64,000 nucleotides of DNA, taken from NCBI GenBank assembly GCA_017415515.1, contig JAFQGI010000033.1, forward strand, positions 1 through 64,000, read 5' to 3'. The notes under the pieces are model-generated. The model saw only the letters and a list, made by a program, of their open reading frames with translations, was not told where the DNA came from and searched no databases. The stretch comes from Clostridia bacterium (GTDB lineage Bacteria > Bacillota > Clostridia > Oscillospirales > Acutalibacteraceae). The position numbers were made by a program, and so were the translations under genes. Positions 26,816-35,696 of the stretch are shown here, in pieces (positions within the stretch are counted from its first letter, which is position 1; each line of letters begins with the position of its first letter).

Positions 26816-28840
26816 TTATCGTACCTCGAGCAACTGGAAGTTGTCGATGTAGTAGTGGTTATCCTCGATCATACGGATATCGATACCCAGCTTATCGCTG
26901 TCGTTGGTCTTGAAAGCGATTTCATCGGTGGTCCACTCGGTGGGGCTACCGGAATTCATCCACTTGGAACCAACGGTAGCGTCGTTGATGTCACCCAAAC
27001 CGTTACCGGGACCCTTGTTATCATTGGGGTTGTAACCACGAATGAAGACATAGCTGGTCATATAGGTCACGTCGGGCTCAGCGATCATGTACTCATAGGT
27101 GATGACGTAGTTGGTGTTGGGCTTAACGGTGATACCGTCAATGTGAATACCAAACCAAGGACCGTCAATGTACTTGATCTCCAGCACGTTGTTGCCATCG
27201 GGAGCGTTCTCCATGGGAACGGAAACGGCATAGTAGTTGCCGGTGCCATCCGCGGAGGTGGCGGCGTTGGTGCCCCACTCGATCCACTTGTTCAAGCCGT
27301 CCTCGAAGCTGTGGTTGAAGGGCTCAGCCAGGTTAACGGGGGGGCCCAGAATCTCAGCCACGTTGTTGGGCTCGGAAACAGCGACCTCGCCCCAATCATC
27401 CTCGGCGGTGATGCGATAGCAAACGGTGCCGCCGGGGGTAGCGTTGGCGATCTCCTCGTCAATGTACTGACCCTTGAAGTTGCGCTCATAATCCGTGGGG
27501 CTGACCTTATCCAAAACGGTGGTCCAGGTCTTGCCGCCGTCCAGAGAACGCTCCAGAGTCAGGTAAGAAGCCTGACGGGAGGAAACCCACTCAACCGTAC
27601 CAGAACCGGTGTTGCAGAAGAGAACGGGCTTATCCAACACGATCTCCTCGCCGCGGTGAGCGGCACGATAGTTGTCGGCGTTATACTTGATGGCGAAAGC
27701 GCCGGCACGGAAGTCGGTCTGAGACTTACCGTCCTTGGCCAGCAGGTCATAGCCGCCGCCGAAACCGGTTGCGGACCAGCACCAGTAGAACCAGCCAATG
27801 TAACCCTCTTCAATGAAGTTGTCACGGAAGCGGATCTGCTTAATGGTCCAAACTTCGTCCTCGATCTCCACGTTATCGCCGAAGCCGAACTCGGTGCCGA
27901 TCATGGGCAGAGTGGCCTTCATGTCGTCGATGGCGGGAACACGAGAGTTGATGTTATAGTTGTTGACACCCAACATATCGAAGTCGATACCCTCGTAGAT
28001 GGTCATATCCTTGGTGTTGGCGGCCAAAGTACGGGGGACGTTGGGCATCTTCTCCTTCACGGCCTCGGTGACCGCGTTCAGGAAGTACAGCATGTTCTCC
28101 TGGTTGGTACCATAGAGATAACGCTGATCAAAGTGGTTGCCGATAGCGGAGTCGTTGATCTCGTTTTCAACCTCAACGGTGGAAACCATCAAAACGACCA
28201 CGTCGGGATACTCGTTGAGCACATCGCACAGAGGCTTAACGAAATTCTCGGCATAGTGATCGGCCACAACGGGATTGGCGTAAGCCTGAGAAACGATATC
28301 CCAAGCCAGCTTACCATCCTCGTAGTAGTCGTTCAGGGTGGTGGAGTGGAAGCAAACGGTCCACGCCACAGGCATACCCACCTCACGGCAGATATCCAGG
28401 AAAACGCGAATGTTGTCCAGATACTCCTGCTTGATGCCGGTCACGTCGCCGTTGGCGTCGTAAACCACACCTTCGCCATAGGGGGAACCCTCATAGCCCA
28501 TGATGTTGAAGCCCAGGGCCTTCAGGTTGTAAACTTCACGATAGATCTTAGCCACACCCCACTGCTCCATACCAACGTCAGCCCAAGAGTTGCCAACGTA
28601 CTGGGTCATCACCTCATTGCTGGTGAAGCCGTGGCCCAGAGAAGAGTGAGTGAACCAAGGGAACATAATGCCCTCGAGATAGCCGTCGCGCTCCAGAATC
28701 TTATCCAGCTCTGTGGGCTGCTCGTCATCTCGCCAAGGCATCGTCTCGCTGCCGGATACCATTACCGCACTGAACACGCTGAACAACAGAGCCAGCGAGC
28801 ACAGAACGGATAACAGCACCTTACAATTCAGTAATTTCAT
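26816..28840 (-). CDS. Secreted TIM-barrel glycoside hydrolase-like protein (clan GH-A type) with C-terminal CBM
   Basis: A 674-aa secreted protein, probably a retaining glycosidase. Signal peptide 1-29. Residues about 45-380 look like a (beta/alpha)8 barrel: GYLEGIMFPWFTH at the start, an NEI motif with Glu227 as the likely acid/base, and GTEFGF with Glu317 as the likely nucleophile, the spacing expected in clan GH-A (GH5 and relatives). An Asp-box-like SLDGGKTWTTV segment in a small beta domain follows near residue 430, then a CBM4/9-like module at about 515-674. I cannot assign the GH family. The frame begins at a GTG at 28846, but the ATG at 28840 has the better spacing from AAAGGA. It is paralogous to the gene at 34092-35696 and is followed at 18 nt by the ten-CBM gene. 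Confidence 0.78.
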   Translation of the reverse strand: MKLLNCKVLLSVLCSLALLFSVFSAVMVSGSETMPWRDDEQPTELDKILERDGYLEGIMFPWFTHSSLGHGFTSNEVMTQYVGNSWADVGMEQWGVAKIYREVYNLKALGFNIMGYEGSPYGEGVVYDANGDVTGIKQEYLDNIRVFLDICREVGMPVAWTVCFHSTTLNDYYEDGKLAWDIVSQAYANPVVADHYAENFVKPLCDVLNEYPDVVVLMVSTVEVENEINDSAIGNHFDQRYLYGTNQENMLYFLNAVTEAVKEKMPNVPRTLAANTKDMTIYEGIDFDMLGVNNYNINSRVPAIDDMKATLPMIGTEFGFGDNVEIEDEVWTIKQIRFRDNFIEEGYIGWFYWCWSATGFGGGYDLLAKDGKSQTDFRAGAFAIKYNADNYRAAHRGEEIVLDKPVLFCNTGSGTVEWVSSRQASYLTLERSLDGGKTWTTVLDKVSPTDYERNFKGQYIDEEIANATPGGTVCYRITAEDDWGEVAVSEPNNVAEILGPPVNLAEPFNHSFEDGLNKWIEWGTNAATSADGTGNYYAVSVPMENAPDGNNVLEIKYIDGPWFGIHIDGITVKPNTNYVITYEYMIAEPDVTYMTSYVFIRGYNPNDNKGPGNGLGDINDATVGSKWMNSGSPTEWTTDEIAFKTNDSDKLGIDIRMIEDNHYYIDNFQLLEVR

Positions 28841-28862
28841 CGGCACGTATCCTTTCTGTCAA

Positions 28863-28880
28863 TACCATCCGCAGATGGTA
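28863..28880 (-). other. Small perfect hairpin in the leader of the glycosidase-like gene
   Basis: TACCATC-CGCA-GATGGTA, a perfect 7-bp stem just upstream of the ribosome binding site. I see no good -35/-10 pair between this point and the upstream lipoprotein gene, so expression may depend on readthrough of the terminator at 28897-28938. Confidence 0.4.
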
Positions 28881-28896
28881 CACGTTCTTCGAATCA

Positions 28897-28938
28897 AGCA
28901 AAACGGGGTCACAAACCGTGAGATCTGTGACCCCGTTT
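28897..28938 (-). terminator. Rho-independent terminator or attenuator after the solute-binding protein gene
   Basis: A perfect 13-bp stem AAACGGGGTCACA / TGTGACCCCGTTT with a 12-nt loop, followed on the minus strand by TGCTTGATT. Confidence 0.75.
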
Positions 28939-28970
28939 CAATTAGGTCACATCTGTATTCCGAGAGGATA

Positions 28971-30560
28971 TTAGTCCATCTCCGTGTTGATAGCCTCGAT
29001 GTTGGCCTGAATCTCAGCATACCAGCCGTCCAGGTTGGACTTCAGCTGAGACTTGGTGGTGGCCGCGTCGATCAGATCGTACTGAACGGAAGCGGCATTA
29101 TGCTTACCGCCGTAGGTGATAACACCGACGGAGTTGTAGGACTGAATCTTCTGGTTCCACATCCAGCCCATGACCTCCCAGCAGTGAGTGCCGAGCTTGT
29201 CATCGGGATAGAAGTCACGAGCAGAATAGGTAGCGTCGTCCAGGAAGTAACGCAGGAACCACATAGCGGCCTGCAGCTGGTTGCCCTTCACCTTGGTGGG
29301 GAAGCCCCAAACGGTACCCTTACAGCCGGCCACAGCAGCCTGGCCCTTGGGAGAGGGGAAGGGAACGACATCCCAATCGTCGGTCACGTTCTGAGGAACG
29401 TAGTTGGAGTGGCTGGCCTCAGCCTGCATGAAGTAGGAACCGCCGCCCAACATAGCCACAGAGCCGTTGAAGAACAGCTGCTGCTGCTGGCTAAACATGG
29501 TGGGGATAACCTTGTGGGTGTGGATCATATCCCAAGCGTGATACCAAGCCTCCAACAGATCGGCGGACTTGATGTTGTTCTTCAAGCCATTCTTGTCGGA
29601 CAGAACGAAATCCTGGCCCTTGGACAGCATCCAGTAGTTCTGATAAATCAGAGTCAGACCGTACTTATCCTTCTTGGCATTGGTGCACTTCTTGGCGATG
29701 TCCAAGCAGGTCTCCCAGTTCCACTGACCGGCTTTCCACAGCTGATAGGGATCCTTGGAAACGCCGTTGGCCTTCAGAACCTTCTTGTTGAAGAACATAA
29801 CCTCAAAGGTGGTCATGTTGGAGCCCTTCAGGGCGATACCGTAGTGCTCACCCTTGTAGGAGAACTGATCCATCATAGCGGTGGCATAGATGGGATCGGT
29901 GTAGTCCCAACCGGTGTTCTTGATGGGCTGCATCAGGCCACGGGTGATGGGCTGGGGATACCACTCGTTGATGATGGCGGCCAAAGCGGGGGGGTTACCG
30001 GCCATGATCTTACCGGACAGGTTGGACTGATACTTATCCATGGTGGCGGTCTCATAGGCAACCGAAATGCCGGTGGCCTTCTTGAACTCGGCGGCCTCGT
30101 TCGTGTCGTCGGTCGCGACGTTCCACCAGATCAGCATCTTGATCTTGGTGCCGCTCAGATTGCTGGGCACCTTCTCCAGGATGTTTTCATCGCCGGTGGG
30201 TCTGGTCTGGCTGGCAGAAGACTTGCTGGGAGTAGGCTTGGTGCCGGTGGGCTTGGTGCCCTCCGTGGCGCTACCCTCAGTGCCGGAAGCGTCCGTCTCG
30301 GAGCCGGAAGCATCCGTCTCAGAACCGGAAGCGTCGGTGCCGGTGGCATCCGAGCCGGTGGCGTCAGTGCCATCGGGTTCTTTGGTGCCCTCGGTGTCTT
30401 CAGTTTCGCTAGCCTTGGTGGAGACGGTGGTCTTGGTGTCGGGCTTCTTGTCGTCCTTCTTGCCCGAATCATTACCACAGCCAACCAGAGTCAGCAGCAT
30501 GGTGACTGCCAACACCAACGCCAGCAAACTGAAGATGCGGCTGGTTTTTGCGTGTTTCAT
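28971..30560 (-). CDS. Sugar ABC transporter substrate-binding lipoprotein
   Basis: A 529-aa extracellular solute-binding protein, family 1 type. The signal peptide ends in a lipobox (LVGC, Cys28), so it should be lipid-anchored outside the membrane. Residues about 29-118 are a low-complexity Thr/Ser/Asp/Glu/Gly linker with SETDASG repeats, long enough to reach through the wall. The remainder is the two-lobe binding domain (KIKMLIWWNVATDDTNEAAEF, FSYKGEHYGIALK, MWFLRYFLDD). AGGAGG lies 8 nt before the ATG. No permease is adjacent; the two permease pairs at 39861-41735 and 47078-48922 are candidates. The neighbouring glycosidase-like and CBM genes suggest an oligosaccharide ligand, but the ligand is unknown. 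Confidence 0.88.
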   Translation of the reverse strand: MKHAKTSRIFSLLALVLAVTMLLTLVGCGNDSGKKDDKKPDTKTTVSTKASETEDTEGTKEPDGTDATGSDATGTDASGSETDASGSETDASGTEGSATEGTKPTGTKPTPSKSSASQTRPTGDENILEKVPSNLSGTKIKMLIWWNVATDDTNEAAEFKKATGISVAYETATMDKYQSNLSGKIMAGNPPALAAIINEWYPQPITRGLMQPIKNTGWDYTDPIYATAMMDQFSYKGEHYGIALKGSNMTTFEVMFFNKKVLKANGVSKDPYQLWKAGQWNWETCLDIAKKCTNAKKDKYGLTLIYQNYWMLSKGQDFVLSDKNGLKNNIKSADLLEAWYHAWDMIHTHKVIPTMFSQQQQLFFNGSVAMLGGGSYFMQAEASHSNYVPQNVTDDWDVVPFPSPKGQAAVAGCKGTVWGFPTKVKGNQLQAAMWFLRYFLDDATYSARDFYPDDKLGTHCWEVMGWMWNQKIQSYNSVGVITYGGKHNAASVQYDLIDAATTKSQLKSNLDGWYAEIQANIEAINTEMD

Positions 30561-30778
30561 GATTTATTCCTCCTAAAAAATTTAGTGACAAAGTGATAGG
30601 GTTTACGCGTGGGACGGCCACCCCCTGATTGCCCGAATTTCACCTCCGAAAACAAGAATTTATGTAGGCGTAGAAATCGGTCGAATGGGACCGTTTCGAC
30701 AGGCCGCGCTGTCACTCGCGGCGGCATCGCAGCCTGCGTAGGGCACACGTACCCACAGTTACGCTATTCTGCATAATC
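30561..30778 (-). promoter_or_regulatory. Long 5' leader (about 210 nt) of the solute-binding protein gene
   Basis: The stretch between the promoter and the start codon has no convincing ORF. It is GC-rich with several possible stems, for example CGGTC-GAATGG-GACCG around 30680-30695 on the plus strand. It matches no riboswitch class I can recognise by eye. It could regulate transport gene expression or simply be untranslated sequence. Confidence 0.35.
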
Positions 30779-30807
30779 ATTGTATCACAAAGCACAAAAA
30801 TTGGCAA
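30779..30807 (-). promoter_or_regulatory. Sigma-A promoter of the solute-binding protein gene
   Basis: On the minus strand: TTGCCA, a 17-nt spacer and TACAAT. The predicted transcript start is near 30772. Confidence 0.8.
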
Positions 30808-30867
30808 TACAATATATATGTATTTAATGCCAATTTTTCATTGTCTTTCCTGTTCATTTCGCTAAAA

Positions 30868-30900
30868 AAAAAGCCGTGGCAAAACCGCCACGGCTTTTTT
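30868..30900 (-). terminator. Rho-independent terminator after the Lgt-like gene
   Basis: AAAAAGCCGTGGC and GCCACGGCTTTTT pair over 13 bp with a 6-nt loop; A- and T-tracts on both sides let it act in either direction. Confidence 0.9.
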
Positions 30901-30920
30901 AGTAAATACCGGTATTCAAA

Positions 30921-31715
30921 TCATTTGCGAATTCCTTTTAATGCGGGCAACGAGGGCTCCTCCCCCACCGCCGCGGCACTCTCCTTTTTGTGAACGCGCC
31001 ACAGCAGCAGGCCGCCCACGGCGGCCATCGCCAGCATATGGAAATGAATGTCGGAAATGCGCCAGAACAGCCAATCCGCATAGGTGCTCTCGCGGGTCAT
31101 CTCGGAGAAGAAACGACAGACGCCATAGAGCAGCAGGAAATAGGGCAAATTCTTGCCGTCGGGGACGTATCCCTTGCGGCAAATGCGCACAATGATGAAA
31201 ATAAGAATGGCGAGGGTGAACAAGCTCTCTACGATACAGACGGGGAACTGATTGGCGCCGGTATGAAAGCTGTATACACCCCAATCGCAGGCAAAGCCGT
31301 AGCAACACCCGCTGAACACACAGCCGGAACGACCGATGACGTGGTAGCCCAGCAGAGCCAGAGCCGTCAGGTCCCCGGCAAAGCCCACGGATGTGTTAAA
31401 GGTCTTGGCGCACAGCCACACCACCAGCGGGAGCAGAATAAAGCCCAACGCAAAATTGGAAACCTGCTCATACCGTTCGAAGGAGAAGCCCACCCGATAC
31501 CATACCGTTAAATATTGAGCGAATCCGGTGCAATAGTACGCAATAGCGGCAATGGCCACGCCTTTGAGAGCCTCCAAAGGCTTTGTTTTCATCCGAACGA
31601 GGTAAAACACCACCGCCAACACCGCGATCACCATAGCAACCGTGCCGGTAAAATTATACAGTTCGTTGCCGCGATTCGGCGATATGGAGTGCAAAAAATC
31701 GTTGATAAAATTCAT
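30921..31715 (-). CDS. Prolipoprotein diacylglyceryl transferase-like membrane protein, divergent
   Basis: A 264-aa protein with about seven membrane segments. The central HVIGRSGCVFSGCCYG block matches the conserved GRxxCxxxGCCYG motif of Lgt, the enzyme that transfers diacylglycerol from phosphatidylglycerol to the lipobox cysteine of prolipoproteins. The following QFPVCIVES resembles the P..Q/E segment of the family. The usual HGG(L/M)xG-type segment before it is not clear, so this is a divergent member and may not be the housekeeping enzyme. The frame reaches 31784, but AGAGGAA 6 nt before the ATG at 31715 fixes the start. It stands alone between terminators; a role in maturing the nearby lipoproteins is inference. 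Confidence 0.75.
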   Translation of the reverse strand: MNFINDFLHSISPNRGNELYNFTGTVAMVIAVLAVVFYLVRMKTKPLEALKGVAIAAIAYYCTGFAQYLTVWYRVGFSFERYEQVSNFALGFILLPLVVWLCAKTFNTSVGFAGDLTALALLGYHVIGRSGCVFSGCCYGFACDWGVYSFHTGANQFPVCIVESLFTLAILIFIIVRICRKGYVPDGKNLPYFLLLYGVCRFFSEMTRESTYADWLFWRISDIHFHMLAMAAVGGLLLWRVHKKESAAAVGEEPSLPALKGIRK

Positions 31716-31760
31716 AGAATATTCCTCTTTCTGATAGATAGGGGGCGACCGAATGTTCAT

Positions 31761-31797
31761 AAAATATCCCGCGTGCAGGCGCACGCGGGATATTTTT
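31761..31797. terminator. Bidirectional rho-independent terminator
   Basis: A 16-bp stem AAAATATCCCGCGTGC / GCACGCGGGATATTTT with an AGGC loop, downstream of the CBM-protein gene on the minus strand. Confidence 0.85.
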
Positions 31798-31823
31798 AAC
31801 GCATTATGCGGTCAACGAGGGGA

Positions 31824-34070
31824 TCACTCCCAGTCGCTGAAGGAGCCGTCATTGATATCCTTCTGTGCCTCGTAAGAGTCGCAGACGATATCGCTGTAAA
31901 CGGTGATCTGACGATCGTTGTACTCGAAGATGTAGTAGGGACGGGCGTAGATCAGCGTGCCGGTGTGGCTCTCGGGGATGTTGGTGATACGCACGGCGTA
32001 GCTGATGACACCGTTCAGCTCAATGGCATCGGTGTTATAGAACAACTTCTCGGCCACAACGTCGATGACGGTCAAATCCGACTGGACGTTGTCCAGTGTG
32101 AAGATGGAGGCGTTCTCGCCCACCGTCTCATCGTTGGTCATCACAGCGCCGGCCTTGATCAGCTTATACTCCACGCCGTCCTCAAAGGCATAAACGGTAC
32201 CATTGGTATAGTCGGCATAGAACTTGTTGGAAGCCGTATAATCATCCTGACGGGTGACGCCTTTGCTCTCCAGCTCGAACAGGAAAGCCAGACCGTACAG
32301 ACCGTTCTGAGTCTCCATGCGGCTCTCCTTCACCTCTTCCTCGTGACGGAGGGTGGGGAACACTTCCTCATCCGGCTCGGTGGAGATACCGTCGGAGGTC
32401 TTGAAGAAGCGGATGTCGTCCAGATACAGCTCCGCAGAAGCGTGGTCACGCAGGACGATACCGATGCGGTTGTAGTTACCGGTGGAGAAGGTGAAGGCAT
32501 AGGTGTTCCAGTTGTTGCTGGCAGAGCCGAGGCTGGGGGTATGGAACACCTGAGGAGACTCGATGTTGTTGTCAATGAACATCAACTGGTTGCCCGCCGC
32601 CGCCACACGATAGTCGAAGGAAACGGTGTAGGAGGTGTTGGGCTCCACATATACCCACTTGATGTAGTTATACAGCTTGTCGGAGCCGGGGTTGGTGCCC
32701 TTGAAATGCAGGGCATTGCCGTGGACGGAGCTCTGAGGATCCTGCTGGAAGTTCAGGAAACCGTTGTTCCAGCCGGAGGTCTGAGACCAGAAATCCACGG
32801 CGTTCTGACCGGACATATTGCAGTCAGCGATCAGGTTGTTCTCGGACTCGCAGTATTTGTTGGTCACAGAGGTGCTGCTGACGGACAGGGTGCCCTTCTG
32901 GTTACCCTCGTACTTGACGCCGTTGGTCAGCAGGTGGACGGAGATATCGTCCACGTACATGGTGGACTCCAAACCGTACATACCGATGTTGACGTTGGAG
33001 TTGGCGGCGCCCACATAGAAAGTGACGGAGCGCAGGTGCCAGTTATCGTCCGTAGCAGTGGAACGAATCTGAATCTCATCGGTGGAATAGTGACCGTAGT
33101 AATCCGTATCACTATAAGTCAGGAACTTGCCGGTATCGCGGTCGATGACACCGATACTGGCCTTACCCTTATTGGTGGAAGACAGATGGGGCGTACGCAC
33201 CCAAGCGGAGAAGACGTACTCACCGGCGGTGGGACAGGTGATCTCAAACATAGACCAAGTGGTGGGAGCCACGTTACCGCGATAATAATACAGATACTTG
33301 CTGCCGGAGTGAGCGATGGAGGCATCCTCCTTCACCTGCACGCCGTTGGCCAAGAAAGCGGTGGTGTTCCACTGGGCGTTGGTGGTGGACTCGAAGCCGG
33401 GCTGCACGATGATATTGTTGGCATCGCTGTTGGGACGGTTCTTGTCGGTGGCAAAAGAAACCAAAGAGGGGGCGGCATGGGTGCCGGTATCGCCGGCGTT
33501 CACCACGGTCAGAGCAATATCGTCCAGACCACAGTCACCATCGCCAACGCCGGTACCGAAGAAGCGGATCTTCAGATATTTGTTGGAGCCGGTATTGACC
33601 GTGTAGGAGACCTGCGTCCAGCTGGTGCCACCGGGGTTGACCGTCGCCTTAGACACCAGAGAGGTGGTATCCGCCGCAGCAGTGGTGCCCAGATCCAGAG
33701 AGTAGGTGAAGCAAGCCACGTAGTCGCAGTCGGTCTTGACAGACTTAACGTAGAAAGAGAAGGTATACTGAGCGTTGGTGTTAACGGGAACCACCTGAGT
33801 CAGGAAGTTGTTGCCGTTATGGCTGCTATCCTTGGACAGACGGCAACCGTAAGAACCGGAACGCTTGTAAGACGAGGAGTTGGTGATGGTAACACCGTAG
33901 GCAGACGGATCCCAGTTGGAAGCGTCACCGGTCTCGAAACCGCCGTTGGTGACCACACCGGCCTCGGCCGCCTCTACGGGAGCCGACTCAAAAGACAGGA
34001 AAGAGGGCAACGTCACCGCTACCATCAGGATAGCCAGGAGGACGGCGCTAACTTTTCTAAAATGTTTCAT
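31824..34070 (-). CDS. Secreted CBM protein with C-terminal domain X
   Basis: A 748-aa secreted protein without an enzyme domain I recognise. Signal peptide about 1-34 (VEAAEAG). A CBM4/9-like module at about 38-195 (NGGFETGDASNW), a linker with a KNRPNSDANN motif, and two further beta-sandwich modules at about 215-385 and 400-560 follow. Residues about 590-748 are domain X (GLAFLFELESKG, KAGAVMTNDETVG, YAVRITNIP, IYARPYYIFE, ITVYSDI), the same domain found in all four complete array proteins. The linker and two-module pair are shared with the ten-CBM protein. The frame opens with TTG at 34076, but AAAGGAGG has correct 10-nt spacing to the ATG at 34070. It starts 21 nt after the glycosidase-like gene, so the two form an operon. 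Confidence 0.85.
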   Translation of the reverse strand: MKHFRKVSAVLLAILMVAVTLPSFLSFESAPVEAAEAGVVTNGGFETGDASNWDPSAYGVTITNSSSYKRSGSYGCRLSKDSSHNGNNFLTQVVPVNTNAQYTFSFYVKSVKTDCDYVACFTYSLDLGTTAAADTTSLVSKATVNPGGTSWTQVSYTVNTGSNKYLKIRFFGTGVGDGDCGLDDIALTVVNAGDTGTHAAPSLVSFATDKNRPNSDANNIIVQPGFESTTNAQWNTTAFLANGVQVKEDASIAHSGSKYLYYYRGNVAPTTWSMFEITCPTAGEYVFSAWVRTPHLSSTNKGKASIGVIDRDTGKFLTYSDTDYYGHYSTDEIQIRSTATDDNWHLRSVTFYVGAANSNVNIGMYGLESTMYVDDISVHLLTNGVKYEGNQKGTLSVSSTSVTNKYCESENNLIADCNMSGQNAVDFWSQTSGWNNGFLNFQQDPQSSVHGNALHFKGTNPGSDKLYNYIKWVYVEPNTSYTVSFDYRVAAAGNQLMFIDNNIESPQVFHTPSLGSASNNWNTYAFTFSTGNYNRIGIVLRDHASAELYLDDIRFFKTSDGISTEPDEEVFPTLRHEEEVKESRMETQNGLYGLAFLFELESKGVTRQDDYTASNKFYADYTNGTVYAFEDGVEYKLIKAGAVMTNDETVGENASIFTLDNVQSDLTVIDVVAEKLFYNTDAIELNGVISYAVRITNIPESHTGTLIYARPYYIFEYNDRQITVYSDIVCDSYEAQKDINDGSFSDWE

Positions 34071-34091
34071 AATCAAATGTCCTCCTTTCGA

Positions 34092-35696
34092 TTAATAAGT
34101 CCACACGTTGGTGTAGGACGTATAGCCGTTGGCGGTAACGCGATACTGCACGGAACCGCTGGAAACGGGGCTGGGATCGGTGAGGCAGGCGCGATGGCTG
34201 CCGGCGTTGGTGTCGTAGCTGGTGGTGCCGCTGACGGTGGTCCAGGTGACACCGCCGTCGATAGAACGCTCCACCGTGACGGTGGCGTTGTTCTCGGGAC
34301 GGATGTAATAGATCTTACCGTTGCCGGAATAAGTACCCTTGCCGCCGACCATCGAGATGGAGGTGCCGCAATAGTACATAGCGGAGGGAGCGTTGGCAGA
34401 TTTGCCCTGTTGTGCCATCGCCCAGTAATACGCCTTATAGCAACCCAGACGCAGGTCGTAGGGGTTGGTGCCGCCCTCGCGGATCATCTGGTTGCCGTTG
34501 GGGGCGGAGGCACCCGTCGACGAAAAGACCGGCTCGTAAGCCCACTGGAAGAAGCCGCTGTAGCCGGCGTCCAGATACGCCTCGCGCTTAGCGATCATGG
34601 TGGAGGACCAGGTGTCATCGGTGTAGGCACCGGAAGAACCGCCCATACCGTACTCGCCCGCCATCAAGGGACCGGTGGCCCAAGCGTTGGTCACGTTGGT
34701 GGAGGCGGTGGAGCCGGAGGAATACTGGTTACGGCCGGGCATATCCAGAATAGCATCGCCGAACATGGCGTACTGATCGGCGTTGTCGGCGCAGGTGGTG
34801 GGCATATCGGGCATCACCTGCTTGACCATCTTACCGATCTGGGAATGGAAATACATGGAGTCTTCCATAGTAACGCCGTACTGCTCGCGGTCGCCCTCGG
34901 CAAACTTATCGCCCAGTTCGGGGTCGTTGATCTCGTTGAAGGTCTCGTCGGCGATGCCGCACATCACCACCACGTCGCGGTACTCAGACAGCACCTGGCA
35001 GACGGGCTTGACGAAATTCTCGGCATAGGCGTCGGCGTATTCCTTGCAAGCCTTGACCTGATCAATCTTGTAGTGCATATCCAGATTGATGTAGTTGGGC
35101 ACAGCGGAGGAGTGGAAATGGATATACCACACCACCGGCATCTGGGCACGGCGGCAGATCTCCAGGAACTTGCGGATATTCGTCAGATACTCACTCTTAA
35201 CACCGGTGCACTCCCAGGTGTTCAGATCGTTCTGACGGCCTTCGCCCCAAGGGGAGCCGGCATAGGCCATAGCGTTGTAGCCCAACGCCTTCAGGTTGAA
35301 GATCTCCATCTCCAGCTGGGTGTTGTCGTATTGGTCGATACCGACCTGGTTCATGGCCTGCCAATAATCCTTGGTGGTGCCGTCGGAACCCAAGTAGCTG
35401 TCGTAATTCTCCAGGTCGTTGGCAGCCAAGCTGGAACCCAGCCAGGAGTGGGTCAGCCAGGGGATCCAAACACCCTCGATATAGCCGTCTACCTCCAGGA
35501 TATCCCAGGCGGTGACGATGCCGTCGTTTGCCACGCCGGTCTGGATCATACCGTTGTAGGAGTCGACGTCGTACTTCGCCAGGATGCCGTTGTCAGCAGA
35601 GCCGTTAGCGGAAACGGACACCACGCCACCGAAGGGGGTGACCATCAAAGCCACGACGCACAGCATGGGAAGCAGAATCTTAGTAAACTTACGCAT
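34092..35696 (-). CDS. Secreted TIM-barrel glycoside hydrolase-like protein (clan GH-A type)
   Basis: A 534-aa secreted protein, probably a retaining glycosidase and a paralogue of the gene at 26816-28840. Signal peptide about 1-30 (SVSANG). The barrel spans about 50-435: GYIEGVWIPWLTHSWLG opens it, NEIND carries Glu255 (likely acid/base) and AGEYGMGG carries Glu348 (likely nucleophile). A C-terminal beta domain at about 450-534 has an Asp-box-like SIDGGVTWTTV segment. Unlike its paralogue it has no C-terminal CBM. The frame reaches 35789, but the ATG at 35696 follows an AGAGGAAGAG site and starts a proper signal peptide. Cotranscribed with the CBM/domain X gene. Substrate unknown. Confidence 0.78.
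   Translation of the reverse strand: MRKFTKILLPMLCVVALMVTPFGGVVSVSANGSADNGILAKYDVDSYNGMIQTGVANDGIVTAWDILEVDGYIEGVWIPWLTHSWLGSSLAANDLENYDSYLGSDGTTKDYWQAMNQVGIDQYDNTQLEMEIFNLKALGYNAMAYAGSPWGEGRQNDLNTWECTGVKSEYLTNIRKFLEICRRAQMPVVWYIHFHSSAVPNYINLDMHYKIDQVKACKEYADAYAENFVKPVCQVLSEYRDVVVMCGIADETFNEINDPELGDKFAEGDREQYGVTMEDSMYFHSQIGKMVKQVMPDMPTTCADNADQYAMFGDAILDMPGRNQYSSGSTASTNVTNAWATGPLMAGEYGMGGSSGAYTDDTWSSTMIAKREAYLDAGYSGFFQWAYEPVFSSTGASAPNGNQMIREGGTNPYDLRLGCYKAYYWAMAQQGKSANAPSAMYYCGTSISMVGGKGTYSGNGKIYYIRPENNATVTVERSIDGGVTWTTVSGTTSYDTNAGSHRACLTDPSPVSSGSVQYRVTANGYTSYTNVWTY

Noticed and set aside
21830..28813. Plus-strand open frame of more than 2300 codons opposite the ten-CBM and glycosidase-like genes
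   Set aside because: It is the antisense of two real genes with signal peptides and motifs. The low-complexity Val/Gly/Leu/His-rich translation is what this codon usage gives in the opposite frame.
30557..30748. Minus-strand 63-codon ORF in the leader of the solute-binding protein gene
   Set aside because: No ribosome binding site, and it overlaps the start of the real gene in another frame; a leader peptide cannot be supported.
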